From: JADLHS01 sp049840435
Lineage (GTDB): Bacteria > Verrucomicrobiota > Verrucomicrobiia > Limisphaerales > JADLHS01
Assembly (NCBI GenBank): GCA_049840435.1
Contig: JASGKY010000042.1
Coordinates: forward strand, 1 to 64,000
DNA: 64,000 nt
Direction: 5' to 3'
How positions within the stretch are numbered: the stretch's first letter is position 1; every line of letters begins with the position of its first letter. Made by a program: the position numbers and the translations under genes. The notes beneath the pieces were generated by a model that had not been told where the DNA came from, made no database searches, and saw nothing but the letters and a program-made list of their open reading frames with translations. This document shows positions 40,050 through 48,948 of the stretch, in pieces.

Positions 40050-40418
40050 ATGTCACTCGACACCTTTAAGCAGCGGATGGCCGACAATGTGCGAGGCAGA
40101 TTCTACGTCGGCGATCAGTGCTTGGACTGCGACCTTTGCAGAGAGACAGCGCCGGAGAATTTCGCACGCAACGACGAGGGTTGTTACTCCTACGTCAAGA
40201 AGCAGCCAGAGACCGCAGAGGAGGAGGCACGTTGCCGAGAGGCGCTTGCTGGTTGCTGCACGGAGACTATCCACGACGATGGTTTCGATTTTGACTGGAC
40301 TGCTATTCCTGCGCCGACACCATATCACCTCAAACCCGAGAATCAGGCAGCAGGTGCTCGCTTGCGCGAGCAGGAGAAGAAGCATGATTGTTGCACGCAC
40401 AAGAAAGATGCAGGCTAA
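40050..40418 (+). CDS. Ferredoxin-like cassette gene
   Basis: From the ATG at 40050 (MSLDTFKQRMADNV) the protein has 122 residues. FYVGDQCLDCDLCRETAPENF (19-39) holds Cys-x2-Cys-x2-Cys and ALAGCCTETI the remote Cys, the pattern of a single-cluster 3Fe-4S/4Fe-4S ferredoxin. A His/Cys-rich tail (HDCCTHKK) is unusual. Stop codon lies inside the attC core GGCTAACC, as is typical for integron cassettes. An earlier ATG at 40026 is possible. Confidence 0.75.
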   Translation: MSLDTFKQRMADNVRGRFYVGDQCLDCDLCRETAPENFARNDEGCYSYVKKQPETAEEEARCREALAGCCTETIHDDGFDFDWTAIPAPTPYHLKPENQAAGARLREQEKKHDCCTHKKDAG

Positions 40419-40536
40419 CCATGCGCTGCAGCGAACGGCCTCCCCGCCGTCCGTTCGAGCGTCGCGGGGATTCGTGAGCGCGCCGTGCGCTCCACCCGCG
40501 CCGCCGCGGCCGTCGCTGAGCTTGGGTCGTTAGGCC
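40413..40536 (+). repeat. attC-like integron site 1
   Basis: Starts GGCTAACC, ends CGTTAGGCC; inner boxes ATGCGCTGCAGCGAAC and GTCGCTGAGCTTGG are nearly complementary, giving the attC hairpin layout (R''-L''...L'-R'). Shares these boxes with the next sites. Confidence 0.75.
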
Positions 40537-40551
40537 ACCAGCTGCGCATCT

Positions 40552-40893
40552 ATGCGTCTCGTATTTTTCTTCGTCATGGTTGTTATGCTTTCGGGGTGCT
40601 CAAAGGCACAGAAGCAACCCATGCCGGATTTTGCCGCGTATTCCCATCTTAAGCCTGGCACACGAATCAAGGTTACTCCCTACATCAAGATGCACGGCGG
40701 TACTTATCCGCCTGCTGTCCGGGATGCGATTCGAGAGTCTGAGAGAGATCACGCTGTCATAGGCACCTTAACACATATCACCAAAACCGAATTGCTAATT
40801 GACCCTGACAACCCTGATGCTCCTGTTGGATTTACGCCGGAGGGCGTGAGATCTATTGAAGTCTTGTCAGAGCATTCTGCTCCAAAACCATGA
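40552..40893 (+). CDS. Small lipoprotein, integron cassette
   Basis: 113 residues. Signal peptide with lipobox VMLSGC; the mature part begins SKAQKQPMP and contains a strand-rich segment (LKPGTRIKVTPYIKM, GTLTHITKTELLID). No known family recognised. It fills the space between attC 1 and attC 2 as a one-gene cassette. Confidence 0.7.
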   Translation: MRLVFFFVMVVMLSGCSKAQKQPMPDFAAYSHLKPGTRIKVTPYIKMHGGTYPPAVRDAIRESERDHAVIGTLTHITKTELLIDPDNPDAPVGFTPEGVRSIEVLSEHSAPKP

Positions 40894-40915
40894 CATTATG
40901 TCCCCAACCAACGCG

Positions 40916-41010
40916 GCCTAACCAGTCGCTGCAGCGAACCCGGCATGGCGTCGTGGTTTGCAATCGTGGCGTCCCGCAGGGCCGGGTCGCTGAGCTTGGG
41001 TCGTTAGGCC
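40916..41010 (+). repeat. attC-like integron site 2
   Basis: GGCCTAACC ... CGTTAGGCC with inner CGCTGCAGCGAAC and GTCGCTGAGCTTGG boxes, 95 bases; best-conserved site of the array. Confidence 0.8.
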
Positions 41011-41011
41011 T

Positions 41012-41416
41012 ATGCGCACGTTCGTTACAGTCCTCGCGCTTTCCTGCTTTCTGACTTCATGCAGCCAGCCCAAAACAGGGCCGAGCGCAGAAGAATTGCA
41101 GCCACTGCTCGGCAAGCCCGTGCGAGAGGTTGCGGCTGCACTCCATGTTCCTGAGTCCGCATTGCGTGCAGGTGCTGAGCCACCCGGACGCTACAGAATT
41201 GTCTCGGGATACTTCCCCACTTAGAGCCTCTTTGGCAGGAGTTTGACTATTTATGTGAGTCGTGCGGCAGCAGTAATGTCTTCAGATCGCAAAATCCCTG
41301 TCGCAGAGTTGCTCGACAAGACTGCCGCCGGGATTGCTATTTCTTTTCCAGTTGCAGATAAGCGACCAGACGTTGTCGTTGGAGATGTTATTGCGTATTA
41401 TCACATGCAACCATGA
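41012..41416 (+). pseudogene. Lipoprotein cassette with in-frame amber stop
   Basis: The gene opens MRTFVTVLALSCFLTSC (lipobox LTSC) and reaches a TAG at 41222-41224 after 70 codons. The same frame continues directly with sensible strand-rich protein sequence (SLFGRSLTIYVSRAA...) to a normal stop at 41414-41416, just before the next attC. The natural product is therefore probably 134 residues, and the TAG is a recent nonsense mutation, a sequence error or a site of readthrough. Confidence 0.55.
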
Positions 41417-41431
41417 GTGAGACGATGCATA

Positions 41432-41535
41432 GGCCTAACCATGCGCTGCAGCGAACCCGGCGTGAGCGTCGCGGTTGCAATCGTGGCGTCCCGCGAACCT
41501 GGTCGCTGAGCTTGGGGCGGCGGCGGCGATAGGCC
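41432..41535 (+). repeat. attC-like integron site 3
   Basis: GGCCTAACC with ATGCGCTGCAGCGAAC at the left and GTCGCTGAGCTTGG at the right; the right-hand core is altered (GATAGGCC instead of GTTAGGCC). Confidence 0.7.
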
Positions 41536-41537
41536 AC

Positions 41538-41909
41538 ATGAGAACGCTTGCATTTTCCATTACCTTGCTTGCGTTCGTTGTTTGCGGCTGCCGCCACGCG
41601 CAGCCAGTCGCGCCGTTGGTTGAGTATGAGCAAGCTGGTCCGAGCAGGATTGCGATTGTCATCGCTGGCGGTGTCGAGCGACCCGGTCGTTATTATGTCG
41701 AAGATGGAGCGACTTTGAGCAGCATTTCGGATTTGTTCGATGGCTTTCGCGCCTGCGAGGCTTGTGGTTTTACTCCATCGCGCGTTATCGTTTCTCCGCC
41801 CGAACATCCAGAACAGAAGCAGAGCTATTCGCTTTCGCGCACGAATGATTTGCGGTCGATTCGTTTGAGAGACGGAGACAAAGTGAATTATGCGACGATA
41901 CATCTCTGA
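41538..41909 (+). CDS. SLBB-like lipoprotein, integron cassette
   Basis: From the ATG at 41538 the protein has 123 residues with lipobox VVCGC. The mature region contains IVIAGGVERPGRYYVEDGATLSS and IRLRDGDKVNY, the signature of SLBB (soluble ligand-binding beta-grasp) domains such as those in polysaccharide export proteins. An upstream extension of the open frame overlaps attC 3 and is not coding. Confidence 0.72.
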   Translation: MRTLAFSITLLAFVVCGCRHAQPVAPLVEYEQAGPSRIAIVIAGGVERPGRYYVEDGATLSSISDLFDGFRACEACGFTPSRVIVSPPEHPEQKQSYSLSRTNDLRSIRLRDGDKVNYATIHL

Positions 41910-41914
41910 GTTGT

Positions 41915-42021
41915 GGCCTAACTACGCGCTGCCGCGAATCGTTAATCGCGATTCGGGTCGCGATAACCACGCAATTGCTCACATCTCAGGCTGGGTGGTC
42001 GCTGAACCAGGGGCGTTAGCC
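41915..42021 (+). repeat. attC-like integron site 4
   Basis: GGCCTAACT ... GCGTTAGCC with GCGCTGCCGCGAA and GTCGCTGAACCAGG boxes; the inner stem contains an additional inverted repeat (GCGATTCGGGTCGC region). Confidence 0.68.
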
Positions 42022-42034
42022 AACTACGCTTAAT

Positions 42035-42511
42035 ATGCGCACACTAGTAATTACCCTCGCACTTTACCTGAGCGCAACCGGCCTGGCTTTGCCCCAAGAC
42101 AAAACTGCCGATCTTTTCGCATTGTTACCAGCTAAGGCGCCGAATGCTCCCTCCGATTGTGTCACCTTGCCCGCACCCCCACCAACCAGGCGCATCGCTC
42201 CAGAAGACATTGAGCAAGACAGCATCGAGTTTTTTCAGATTACCCCCTCAACCACTACGAACAACTTCGTGATCCGATTCAGATACACCGAGGCTGGCGC
42301 GAAGAAGATGCTGGCGTTTCGGCGTGAGCACGCCGGGCACGAAGTCCTTACCCAGATCGGCAGCTTTGAGCGTCGCGGCACGTTTGCACCGCTTGAGCGC
42401 AGACCGGCCGGATGGACTGAGGAGGGTTGGCTCAAACGCAGGACCGACAAGCTTTTCGGTATGGGAGAGGACGACGCCAAGAAGATTGTCGAAGGTTTGA
42501 GGAAGAAATAA
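42035..42511 (+). CDS. Secreted protein of unknown function, integron cassette
   Basis: 158 residues with signal peptide (MRTLVITLALYLSATGLALPQ). The mature part has FFQITPSTTTNNFVIRFRYTEAGAKKMLAFRR and a charged C-terminal region. No family recognised. Starts with the same MRT opening as two other cassettes. Confidence 0.68.
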   Translation: MRTLVITLALYLSATGLALPQDKTADLFALLPAKAPNAPSDCVTLPAPPPTRRIAPEDIEQDSIEFFQITPSTTTNNFVIRFRYTEAGAKKMLAFRREHAGHEVLTQIGSFERRGTFAPLERRPAGWTEEGWLKRRTDKLFGMGEDDAKKIVEGLRKK

Positions 42512-42515
42512 GACG

Positions 42516-42650
42516 GTGGCAACCATGCGCGGCAGCGAACCCAGCCTGAGTACCACAGTTGCAATTGTGGCGTCGCGCGGGCAGAAGGAACAACAGTGTC
42601 GCTGCACCTCTTCGAGGCTACTGGGTCGCTGAGCTTGGCTCGTCATCGGC
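42516..42650 (+). repeat. attC-like integron site 5 (degenerate)
   Basis: GGCAACCATGCGCGGCAGCGAAC at the left and GGGTCGCTGAGCTTGG near the right end, but the right core reads GTCATCGGC. Longer (135 bases) than its neighbours. Confidence 0.55.
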
Positions 42651-42661
42651 AGGCTAAAATT

Positions 42662-42970
42662 ATGAACTCAAAAAGACTTTGGCGTCATGTTGCCGTCAGT
42701 TTGATTGCTGCCGGTCCTGCTGGAGGTTTCATTTTTGGACTCCTCAATGCTGGTGATCCGGATTCCAATCCTATTGGGCGATTGGTTTATGCGTGCCTGA
42801 TGACTGTTGTGACGCCTTTACACGCAGGCTTCCCTCCCAATGCCGAAGCTGGAGCAGGCCATTCATTCAATGCCTGGCCGCATATAGCCATTGCCTATCT
42901 CCTGATATTTAGTTGGTTCGTCATTCGGGATTGGAAATTATCGAAAAAGCGGAATAAACCAACGGCCTGA
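42662..42970 (+). CDS. Small membrane protein, integron cassette
   Basis: 102 residues from the ATG at 42662 with two membrane helices (VAVSLIAAGPAGGFIFGLL and HIAIAYLLIFSWFVI) and a periplasmic segment between. No family recognised. Confidence 0.65.
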   Translation: MNSKRLWRHVAVSLIAAGPAGGFIFGLLNAGDPDSNPIGRLVYACLMTVVTPLHAGFPPNAEAGAGHSFNAWPHIAIAYLLIFSWFVIRDWKLSKKRNKPTA

Positions 42971-43082
42971 AAAAGCGCTATAGGCAAAAGCCCCCTGCGC
43001 TTACAGTTTTCGGGTTCGGTCGCTGCGGTTGCAGGCATGAATGCGCTTGCCAGCGACTGTGTCTGAACTTGGTTGTTAGCTC
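42963..43082 (+). repeat. attC-like integron site 6 (degenerate left end)
   Basis: Right end GTTGTTAGCTC and an internal GGTCGCTGCGGTTGC / GCCAGCGACTGTG pair resemble an attC; the left core is not clear (GGCCTGAAA). Confidence 0.4.
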
Positions 43083-43094
43083 ACACCGCATCGC

Positions 43095-43393
43095 ATGACT
43101 ACTCGCCGCAAGATTTCGTTTGTGTTGTTTGCGGTTCTTGTTGTCAGAGCCGAGTCTGAGACTCATCTCTGGGTCTAGGATCGTGGCCACATCGTATCGG
43201 TTTAGTTGGCATCAGAGAGGGGAGTGAGGTGTACACCCGAGTTTGTTTGGGCGACGAAATACAAGGTGTAACTTTATCGCTGCCTCTTCACATTTATGTG
43301 GTGATGGCGTTGGCTTGGGTGCCACCGATTGCTCTTGCGGTCTTTTTTGTTGGCGCGGTCGTCGCACCAACGCCACCTAACCAAGCCATCTAA
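43095..43393 (+). pseudogene. Degenerate membrane-protein cassette
   Basis: Begins MTTRRKISFVLFAVLVV but stops after 27 codons. Another frame from about 43226 continues with LHIYVVMALAWVPPIALAVFFVGAVV, a membrane helix, and stops at 43393 next to a CCTAACC that could be a partial attC core. Likely one cassette gene split by frameshift. The rest of the stretch to 43429 holds nothing else. Confidence 0.4.
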
Positions 43394-43429
43394 GCCAGCG
43401 GGCGCGTCACAAAGCAACAGCCTTTTATT

Positions 43430-44299
43430 TCAAGCGGCCCCGTAGTCCGAGGTCGTGCTGCCGGTCAGATGGCGCACCCAGGCGCGCAGGATCAGCGCGA
43501 GTTTGTGCGGGCGGGTCAAGCGCACGGGTTGCGGGCGGAAGACATCAAAGTCCTGCCGCTCCAGTTTGAGCAGCAGCCGCCAATAGACCGACCCCATCAT
43601 TTCCGCGGCGACCATGGCGCGGCGCTCTTCCGCCGGCAAAGTGCGGCGCGCGAGTTGATAATAATTCCGCGCCCGTTCCGCCACCGCACCCGCCAGACTG
43701 GCGTAGCAGACCGAATATTGGCCGCGCAAAATCTCCGCCTCGCTCACGGCGAATTTCCGCAAGTCAGCCAGCGGTAGATAAATCCGCCCCCGTTGCGCGT
43801 CGTTCTGCACGTCGCGCAGAATGTTGGTGAGTTGTAGCGCCTGACCAAGGGCGATGGCGTAATCGCGGCACCGGGGATTTTGGTAGCCGAAGATTTCAAT
43901 GCTCAACAGGCCGACCACTGACGCGACGCGATAGCAGTAAAGCTCCAAGTCGGCCGCGGATTCGTAGCGCGTCGTTTCAAGGTCCATCTCGCAACCTTTG
44001 ATGAGTTCGTCAAACAACTCAAAGCGCAGGCCGAACTGGCGGATAATGGGTTGCAGCTCCTGATTGACTGGAAATTGCGGCGTGCCACCGTCGCAGGCTA
44101 ATTTTACGTCAGCCCGCCAAGCAGCCAAGCCAGCGCGACGTTCCGCAACGGGAAGAGAATCCTCATCCGCCACATCATCCACTTCGCGACAGAAGGCGTA
44201 GAGCACCGCCATGGCCTCGCGTCGGGGTTTGGGCAGGAGAATGAATGCAAGTGCCAGGTTCGAGGCACTTTTACGGGTGATCGCCTGGCTCTGTTGCAT
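43430..44299 (-). CDS. Squalene/phytoene synthase family protein (HpnD-like)
   Basis: 289 residues. First Asp-rich motif CREVDDVADED (34-44), second NILRDVQNDAQRGRIYLP (about 161-178), and YCYRVASVVGLLS (126-138). The head-to-head prenyl condensing fold makes presqualene or phytoene diphosphate. Length and motif spelling fit HpnD (hopanoid route) or CrtB; HpnC/HpnE partners are not in the window, so the choice is open. Convergent with the integron region. Confidence 0.85.
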   Translation of the reverse strand: MQQSQAITRKSASNLALAFILLPKPRREAMAVLYAFCREVDDVADEDSLPVAERRAGLAAWRADVKLACDGGTPQFPVNQELQPIIRQFGLRFELFDELIKGCEMDLETTRYESAADLELYCYRVASVVGLLSIEIFGYQNPRCRDYAIALGQALQLTNILRDVQNDAQRGRIYLPLADLRKFAVSEAEILRGQYSVCYASLAGAVAERARNYYQLARRTLPAEERRAMVAAEMMGSVYWRLLLKLERQDFDVFRPQPVRLTRPHKLALILRAWVRHLTGSTTSDYGAA

Positions 44300-44304
44300 G
44301 GCGG

Positions 44305-44607
44305 TCAGTAGCGGTAATCTTGTTTCGCACCCGAATTAGATTCCCGAACCGGCGGCAAGCCGCGCGTCTCGGCGAGCGTTGGGTTGAGCGGCGGTTCAGA
44401 GCGGCGCTTGCGCTTGCGCTTCGACGGGGGCGGCTGGTCCGGCGCGGCACGATGATATTTGTAACGCGGCTTGCCCGGCGGCTTGCGAATGGCGACCGCC
44501 CAAAACATCACCCCGCCAGCGACAATCAACAGCGCCGCGCCCAACAACACGTATTCCATGAACGTGCTCAACGCAAACAGGGGAACAGGTAAAGCACTGG
44601 CACTCAT
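44305..44607 (-). CDS. Small single-pass membrane protein
   Basis: 100 residues: one membrane helix (YVLLGAALLIVAGGVMFWAVAI, about 14-35) and a basic, Pro-rich cytoplasmic tail (PPPSKRKRKRRSEPP). Its start overlaps the stop of the NtrC-type gene (ATGA), so it belongs to that operon. Function unknown. Confidence 0.6.
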   Translation of the reverse strand: MSASALPVPLFALSTFMEYVLLGAALLIVAGGVMFWAVAIRKPPGKPRYKYHRAAPDQPPPSKRKRKRRSEPPLNPTLAETRGLPPVRESNSGAKQDYRY

Positions 44608-46016
44608 GATTCGTGGTTCTCTTTGGCCGCGTCGTCATCGGCAATGAGATTCAGCCGTTGCATTCGGTAACGTAGCGCGTGCCGGCTGATCTTCAATTTG
44701 TCCGCCGACTTGGTGAGGTTGTGCGCGCTGCTTTCCAAGGTCGAGTTGATGAGATTGCGTTCAAAGTCAGCAACAATCTCATCCAACGGGCGCTCACCTG
44801 CCACGGGCAGCGTTGGGGTGGTTTTGGTCAGGCGGCTTTCGAGCTGAAAATCCGGTAGGTTCAACGCCTGAATTTCTGCCGTCGTTTCAAGGATGAGCGC
44901 GCGCTCGATGACATTGCGCAACTCGCGCACGTTGCCAGGCCAGCGATGGGCCACCAGCGCCTGTTGCGCGCCCCGGGAAATCCGTTTCACACCCTTGTTC
45001 ATCGAGCTGTTGAAGAATTTAAGGAAATGATCCGCAAGCAACAAAACATCGTCCTCCCGATCACGCAACGGCGTCAACCGGAACTGGACAACGTTGAGGC
45101 GATGAAAGAGGTCTTCGCGAAAATCACCGGCATCAATTGCCTTCACAATGTCTCGGTTGGTAGCAGCAAGCAGGCGGACGTTGACGCGCAATTCTTGCGT
45201 GCCGCCGATGCGGGTGAAACTGCCGTCCTCGAGAAACCGCAGCAGCTTGGCCTGCAAGGGCCGGCTCATATCAGCAATCTCATCGAGAAAAATCGTGCCG
45301 CCGTTGGCTTCTTCCACGCGTCCGTGCTTCTGCTTCAACGCGCCGGTAAACGCGCCGCGCTCGTGACCAAACAATTCACTTTCCAGCAAGGTTTCCGGAA
45401 TCGCCGCGCAATTGATCCGGATGTAAGGCGCGCGACGGCGCTGGCTCAAACTGTGCAAGGCCCCAGCGACAAGCTCCTTGCCGGTGCCGCTTTCGCCGAG
45501 AATCAAGGCGCGCGCATCGGTGGGCGCGACGGTCTGGATGAGCTGCCGCAGCTCCTTCATCTTTGCCGAGTCACCAACAATCTGATCGAGCTGATAGGTT
45601 TCACTGGCGCGGGCAAGCAATTGCGCGTTGGTCTGGAGCAAGCGATGTCGCTCAGCACAGCGCGAGACGGCGTGGAGCAATTCCTCGGGCGCGAAAGGTT
45701 TTCCAAGATAATCCATCGCGCCAGCCTTGATGACTTCGACCGCCAGCTTGGGGGTGGCATAGGCAGTAATCATCAAGATCGGTAAGTCGGGCCAGCGGCT
45801 GCGCACCTTGTGCAAAAAATCGTACCCACTCATGCCCCCCAACCGCGCGTCCGTGATGACCATGAACACGGATTCTTTGGCGAGCAGTTCCAGACCGGCC
45901 TCCGCGGATTCCACCGCGAGCACGACATAGCCTTCATCTCCCAGCATGGTTTGCAGGGAGAGGCGCATGTTCTTCTCGTCATCCACGACAAGAAGCGGTG
46001 GCAGCGGCAGTGTCAT
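44604..46016 (-). CDS. NtrC-family sigma-54 response regulator
   Basis: 470 residues: receiver domain with phospho-acceptor Asp in VITDARLG (about 56), AAA+ domain with Walker A GESGTGKELVA, sigma-54 contact loop ERGAFTGA, Walker B GGTIFLDEIADM, and a C-terminal Fis-type HTH (NLTKSADKLKISRHALRYRMQRL). It activates sigma-54 promoters on phosphorylation. Its start codon overlaps the kinase stop (ATGA). Confidence 0.93.
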   Translation of the reverse strand: MTLPLPPLLVVDDEKNMRLSLQTMLGDEGYVVLAVESAEAGLELLAKESVFMVITDARLGGMSGYDFLHKVRSRWPDLPILMITAYATPKLAVEVIKAGAMDYLGKPFAPEELLHAVSRCAERHRLLQTNAQLLARASETYQLDQIVGDSAKMKELRQLIQTVAPTDARALILGESGTGKELVAGALHSLSQRRRAPYIRINCAAIPETLLESELFGHERGAFTGALKQKHGRVEEANGGTIFLDEIADMSRPLQAKLLRFLEDGSFTRIGGTQELRVNVRLLAATNRDIVKAIDAGDFREDLFHRLNVVQFRLTPLRDREDDVLLLADHFLKFFNSSMNKGVKRISRGAQQALVAHRWPGNVRELRNVIERALILETTAEIQALNLPDFQLESRLTKTTPTLPVAGERPLDEIVADFERNLINSTLESSAHNLTKSADKLKISRHALRYRMQRLNLIADDDAAKENHES

Positions 46017-47634
46017 GTCAGGGGCGTCATCAACGTCTTCGCTGGAAAGGTTAGGATAAATTTCGCGCCTTTTCCAAGCTCGGATTCAACCCGCACGGTG
46101 CCGCCGTAGAGTTCGGTGTTGTGTTTGACTACCGACAGCCCCAGGCCCGTGCCGCGTTCCTTGGTGGTATAATACGCCTCAAAGATGCGCTCGCGTTTAT
46201 CCGGCGGAATGCCCGGGCCATCGTCACGCACGGAAATCTCGATCGATTCATTGCGCAGATACCGGGCTTGCAACTGGAGCAGGCCACTGGGCGCCGCGGC
46301 CTCCCGGGCATTCAGCAGCAGATTGCTGATGGCATCGGCAAAGTGTTTCCGCTGCATCAACAGCGGCGGCAGGTTGGGCGCAAATTCCCGCTGCACGCGC
46401 ACCCCCATCGGCACTTCCGGCGGGAACACCTCCTGCACCACGCGGTTCAGCTCATCTACCACGTTCAGCTTCTCAACCCGACCTTCGGTCAACTGGGCAT
46501 ACCCCATGATCTGGGTGATGATGCGGTCCACTCTGGCAACCTCTTCGCGGATGATGTCCACCTGCGGATTGGCCGCAGCGTTTTGCCGGGCGAGGTTCTT
46601 CTGGAGCGAGAAGGTGACGTTGTTGATGATGGTAAGCGGGTTCTTGATCTGATGCGCCACCTCGGCGGCAAGCCGTCCGGCGGAGCGCAATTGTTCGGTG
46701 CGAACGATGAATTCGTTGCGCTCTTCCTCGGCGCGGCGCTGACCGGCAGCCAGGACCTGCACGCCATAACAACAGAACGTCAACAAGACCAACACGGCCA
46801 CCTGCAATACATAATGCGTCCCAGCAGGCTCGGGCTCGGGCGAAACAGCGAACGCCGCCGGCAGACTCCGCTGCCACGGCAAAACAGCCAAAATTTCCGC
46901 GCTGACGGTACGCTGCAGTTGTTCGGCAGAAATGCCATTCGTCGTGTAACAGAGAATATTGGAGCGCACATTCTCACTCAGTTCATCCCAAACAAATCGG
47001 CGGAAGGGAGGAGGCGCAGCCTGCAACCACAGCGATACCTGTTTAATATCCCCCACTTCCGTTACGATGGCTTTTCGGGGTCGCAACTGTCCGCCCCCCA
47101 GATTCAGTTCGGGCTGGTTGTTGCTTTCCACCAATCCGGCCGTCAGAAAGATGATCCCGAGGATTAGATTCAAAACGATCTGCGGCGTCGCCAGCGGAAT
47201 AGTCGCCGCATTCAAAATGATCAGCGCCGGATAAACCCAGTAGAGAATGCTTTCAAAGCCCCCCGTCAACAGGGTCAATCCACCAAGAAACAAGGCATCC
47301 GCCAGCCCAAAGAAGAAGACAAACCACTGGACTGATCCGGCGGGAAAGTGGCGCACCACCCAAAAGAAGACCGTCGCCGCAATCGCCATGAATCCGTATG
47401 CCACCATCACCCCTTGAATCGTCTCAAAGACGACCCGTACGAGTTGACGATGTTCACCAGCCAAGGGGAATAAAAAAACTGGTAGAGCACCACGAGCGCA
47501 ATGATGAGCCGCGCCGGCAGAAAGATATGCCGCTGGCGGGCCGCATCCCGCCGCGTCTGCTCCGCCGGCTCCAATTGTGCCGCTGACAGGACTTCAGGCA
47601 TCCGCCGCAACCATTGCCAACGTCCCGATTTCAT
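46013..47634 (-). CDS. Sensor histidine kinase, probable frameshift near residue 65
   Basis: The main frame (to 47464) has membrane helices, a HisKA segment EVAHQIKNPLTIINNV with the phospho-acceptor His, and HATPase motifs NLLLNAREAA, DDGPGIPPDKRE and GTGLGLSVVKH. Upstream, another frame from the ATG at 47634 supplies the missing N-terminus: a charged start, RLIIALVVLYQFFYSPWLVNIVNSYG, and then the main frame continues VVFETIQGVMVAYGFMA. The two join near 47425-47440 with a one-base shift. So either the kinase is frameshifted or the main frame starts internally at a weak codon. Partner of the NtrC-type regulator. Confidence 0.8.
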
Positions 47635-47658
47635 AAAGTTCGCCGGGGTAGAAAAAAC

Positions 47659-48201
47659 CTAGCGCAACAACTCCGTCGCGCGAGCGACAATCTGCTCCAC
47701 TGGCCAAAGCCGCCCGATCCCTTCGTAGCCGCAAGACAACATGCCCTCTTCCGGTCCAATGAACTCCGCGCCACGCGTTTTCATCGTGGCAACATTCTCC
47801 TGCGTCGCCGCGTGCAGCCACATCTTCCCGTTCATTGCGGGAGCAACGAGGAGCTTCGCCTTGGGATTCAACGCCAGCGCGATGCACGTCAACGCGTCAT
47901 CAGCAATCCCATGGGTGAGCTTGGCGATGACATTTGCCGTCGCCGGAGCGAGGAGCAGCAAGTCAGCCTCATCGGCGAGCCGGATGTGCGTGGGCTTCCA
48001 ACCTTCTTCCTCGTCGTAAAGATCGGTGATGACTGGATTTCGCGAGAGTGTTTTGAACGGCAGCGGCGTGATGAAGCGCTGCGCATCGGCGGTCATGACC
48101 ACGCGAACGTTGTGACCGGCTTTGGTCAACAAACTCGCGAGATCAGCCGCCTTGTGGGCCGCGATGGAGCCTGTCACTCCGAGGACAATGTTCTTGCTCA
48201 T
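47659..48201 (-). CDS. coaC: Flavoprotein, phosphopantothenoylcysteine decarboxylase-like (CoaC)
   Basis: 180 residues: MSKNIVLGVTGSIAAHKAADL (FMN-binding start), APATANVIAKLTHGIADDALT (Asn-rich active-site loop), VAPAMNGKMW (flavin/substrate loop with Met-Asn). It decarboxylates 4'-phosphopantothenoylcysteine in CoA synthesis. Usually fused to CoaB; here it is the CoaC half alone and CoaB must be elsewhere. Confidence 0.88.
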   Translation of the reverse strand: MSKNIVLGVTGSIAAHKAADLASLLTKAGHNVRVVMTADAQRFITPLPFKTLSRNPVITDLYDEEEGWKPTHIRLADEADLLLLAPATANVIAKLTHGIADDALTCIALALNPKAKLLVAPAMNGKMWLHAATQENVATMKTRGAEFIGPEEGMLSCGYEGIGRLWPVEQIVARATELLR

Positions 48202-48294
48202 AAACTCAACCCCGTTTTTCCCACCTCAATCTTAGCCTGCTTCTTAAGCCTAATCCACCGCAACGGAAGAATGGGCTTAGGATTGAGCGCAAGA

Positions 48295-48948
48295 TTAAGA
48301 ACCGGGCCTAAAACTCCGGCGCCCCGACCGGGCCGTATGCATCTTTTCGGCTTCGATGATCGCCTGCATGTTGCGCACGTCATCCTCAATGCCGCGGCTA
48401 ATGATGAGGTAATTGAAATTCTTCCACTGCGCGATCTCCTGCCGCGCCACGCCCAGCCGTTTCTTGATGTCTGCTGGGGTGTCCGTGCCGCGCTTTTGCA
48501 GGCGTGCCTCGAGCACCGCGAGTGTGGCCGGCGTTAGAAACACCGTCACGAGCGCGCGCTTCAACTCCGGGTCTTCCTCCGCGCACTTGCGCACCGCCGC
48601 CGCGCCCTGCACGTCAATGTTCAGCAACACGTCCTTGCCGGCACGCAACTTACCCAACACCTCGGATTTCAACGTCCCATAGCTCTGGCCGTACACCGTA
48701 GCGTGCTCCAAAAAATTCCCCGCCTGCACGCGCTTCAGAAAAGACGCCGCGTCCAGAAAGTAATAATCCACGCCATCCTTCTCGTCGCCGCGCGGTTCGC
48801 GCGTGGTGCAGGTGATGGCGCGCGCCAGCTCCGGGCGCGCCGCCAGCAATTGATTGCACAACGTCGTCTTGCCGCCGCCCGACGGCGCTGAGATGACGAC
48901 CAACAACCGGTTGCCGGTCGGGGCGTGGGATGGTTTTTCTTCGCTCAT
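48295..48948 (-). CDS. gmk: Guanylate kinase
   Basis: 217 residues. P-loop SAPSGGGKTTLCNQL (18-32), TTREPRGDEKDGVDYYFL (GMP-binding, about 46-63), VLLNIDVQGA (Walker B-like), and RLGVARQEIAQWKNFNYLI near the C-terminus. Phosphorylates GMP to GDP. Its start overlaps the yicC stop by four bases; a conserved bacterial order (yicC-gmk). Confidence 0.93.
   Translation of the reverse strand: MSEEKPSHAPTGNRLLVVISAPSGGGKTTLCNQLLAARPELARAITCTTREPRGDEKDGVDYYFLDAASFLKRVQAGNFLEHATVYGQSYGTLKSEVLGKLRAGKDVLLNIDVQGAAAVRKCAEEDPELKRALVTVFLTPATLAVLEARLQKRGTDTPADIKKRLGVARQEIAQWKNFNYLIISRGIEDDVRNMQAIIEAEKMHTARSGRRSFRPGS

Noticed and set aside
45000..45800. Plus-strand open frame opposite the NtrC-type gene
   Set aside because: Antisense shadow without start signal or family match.
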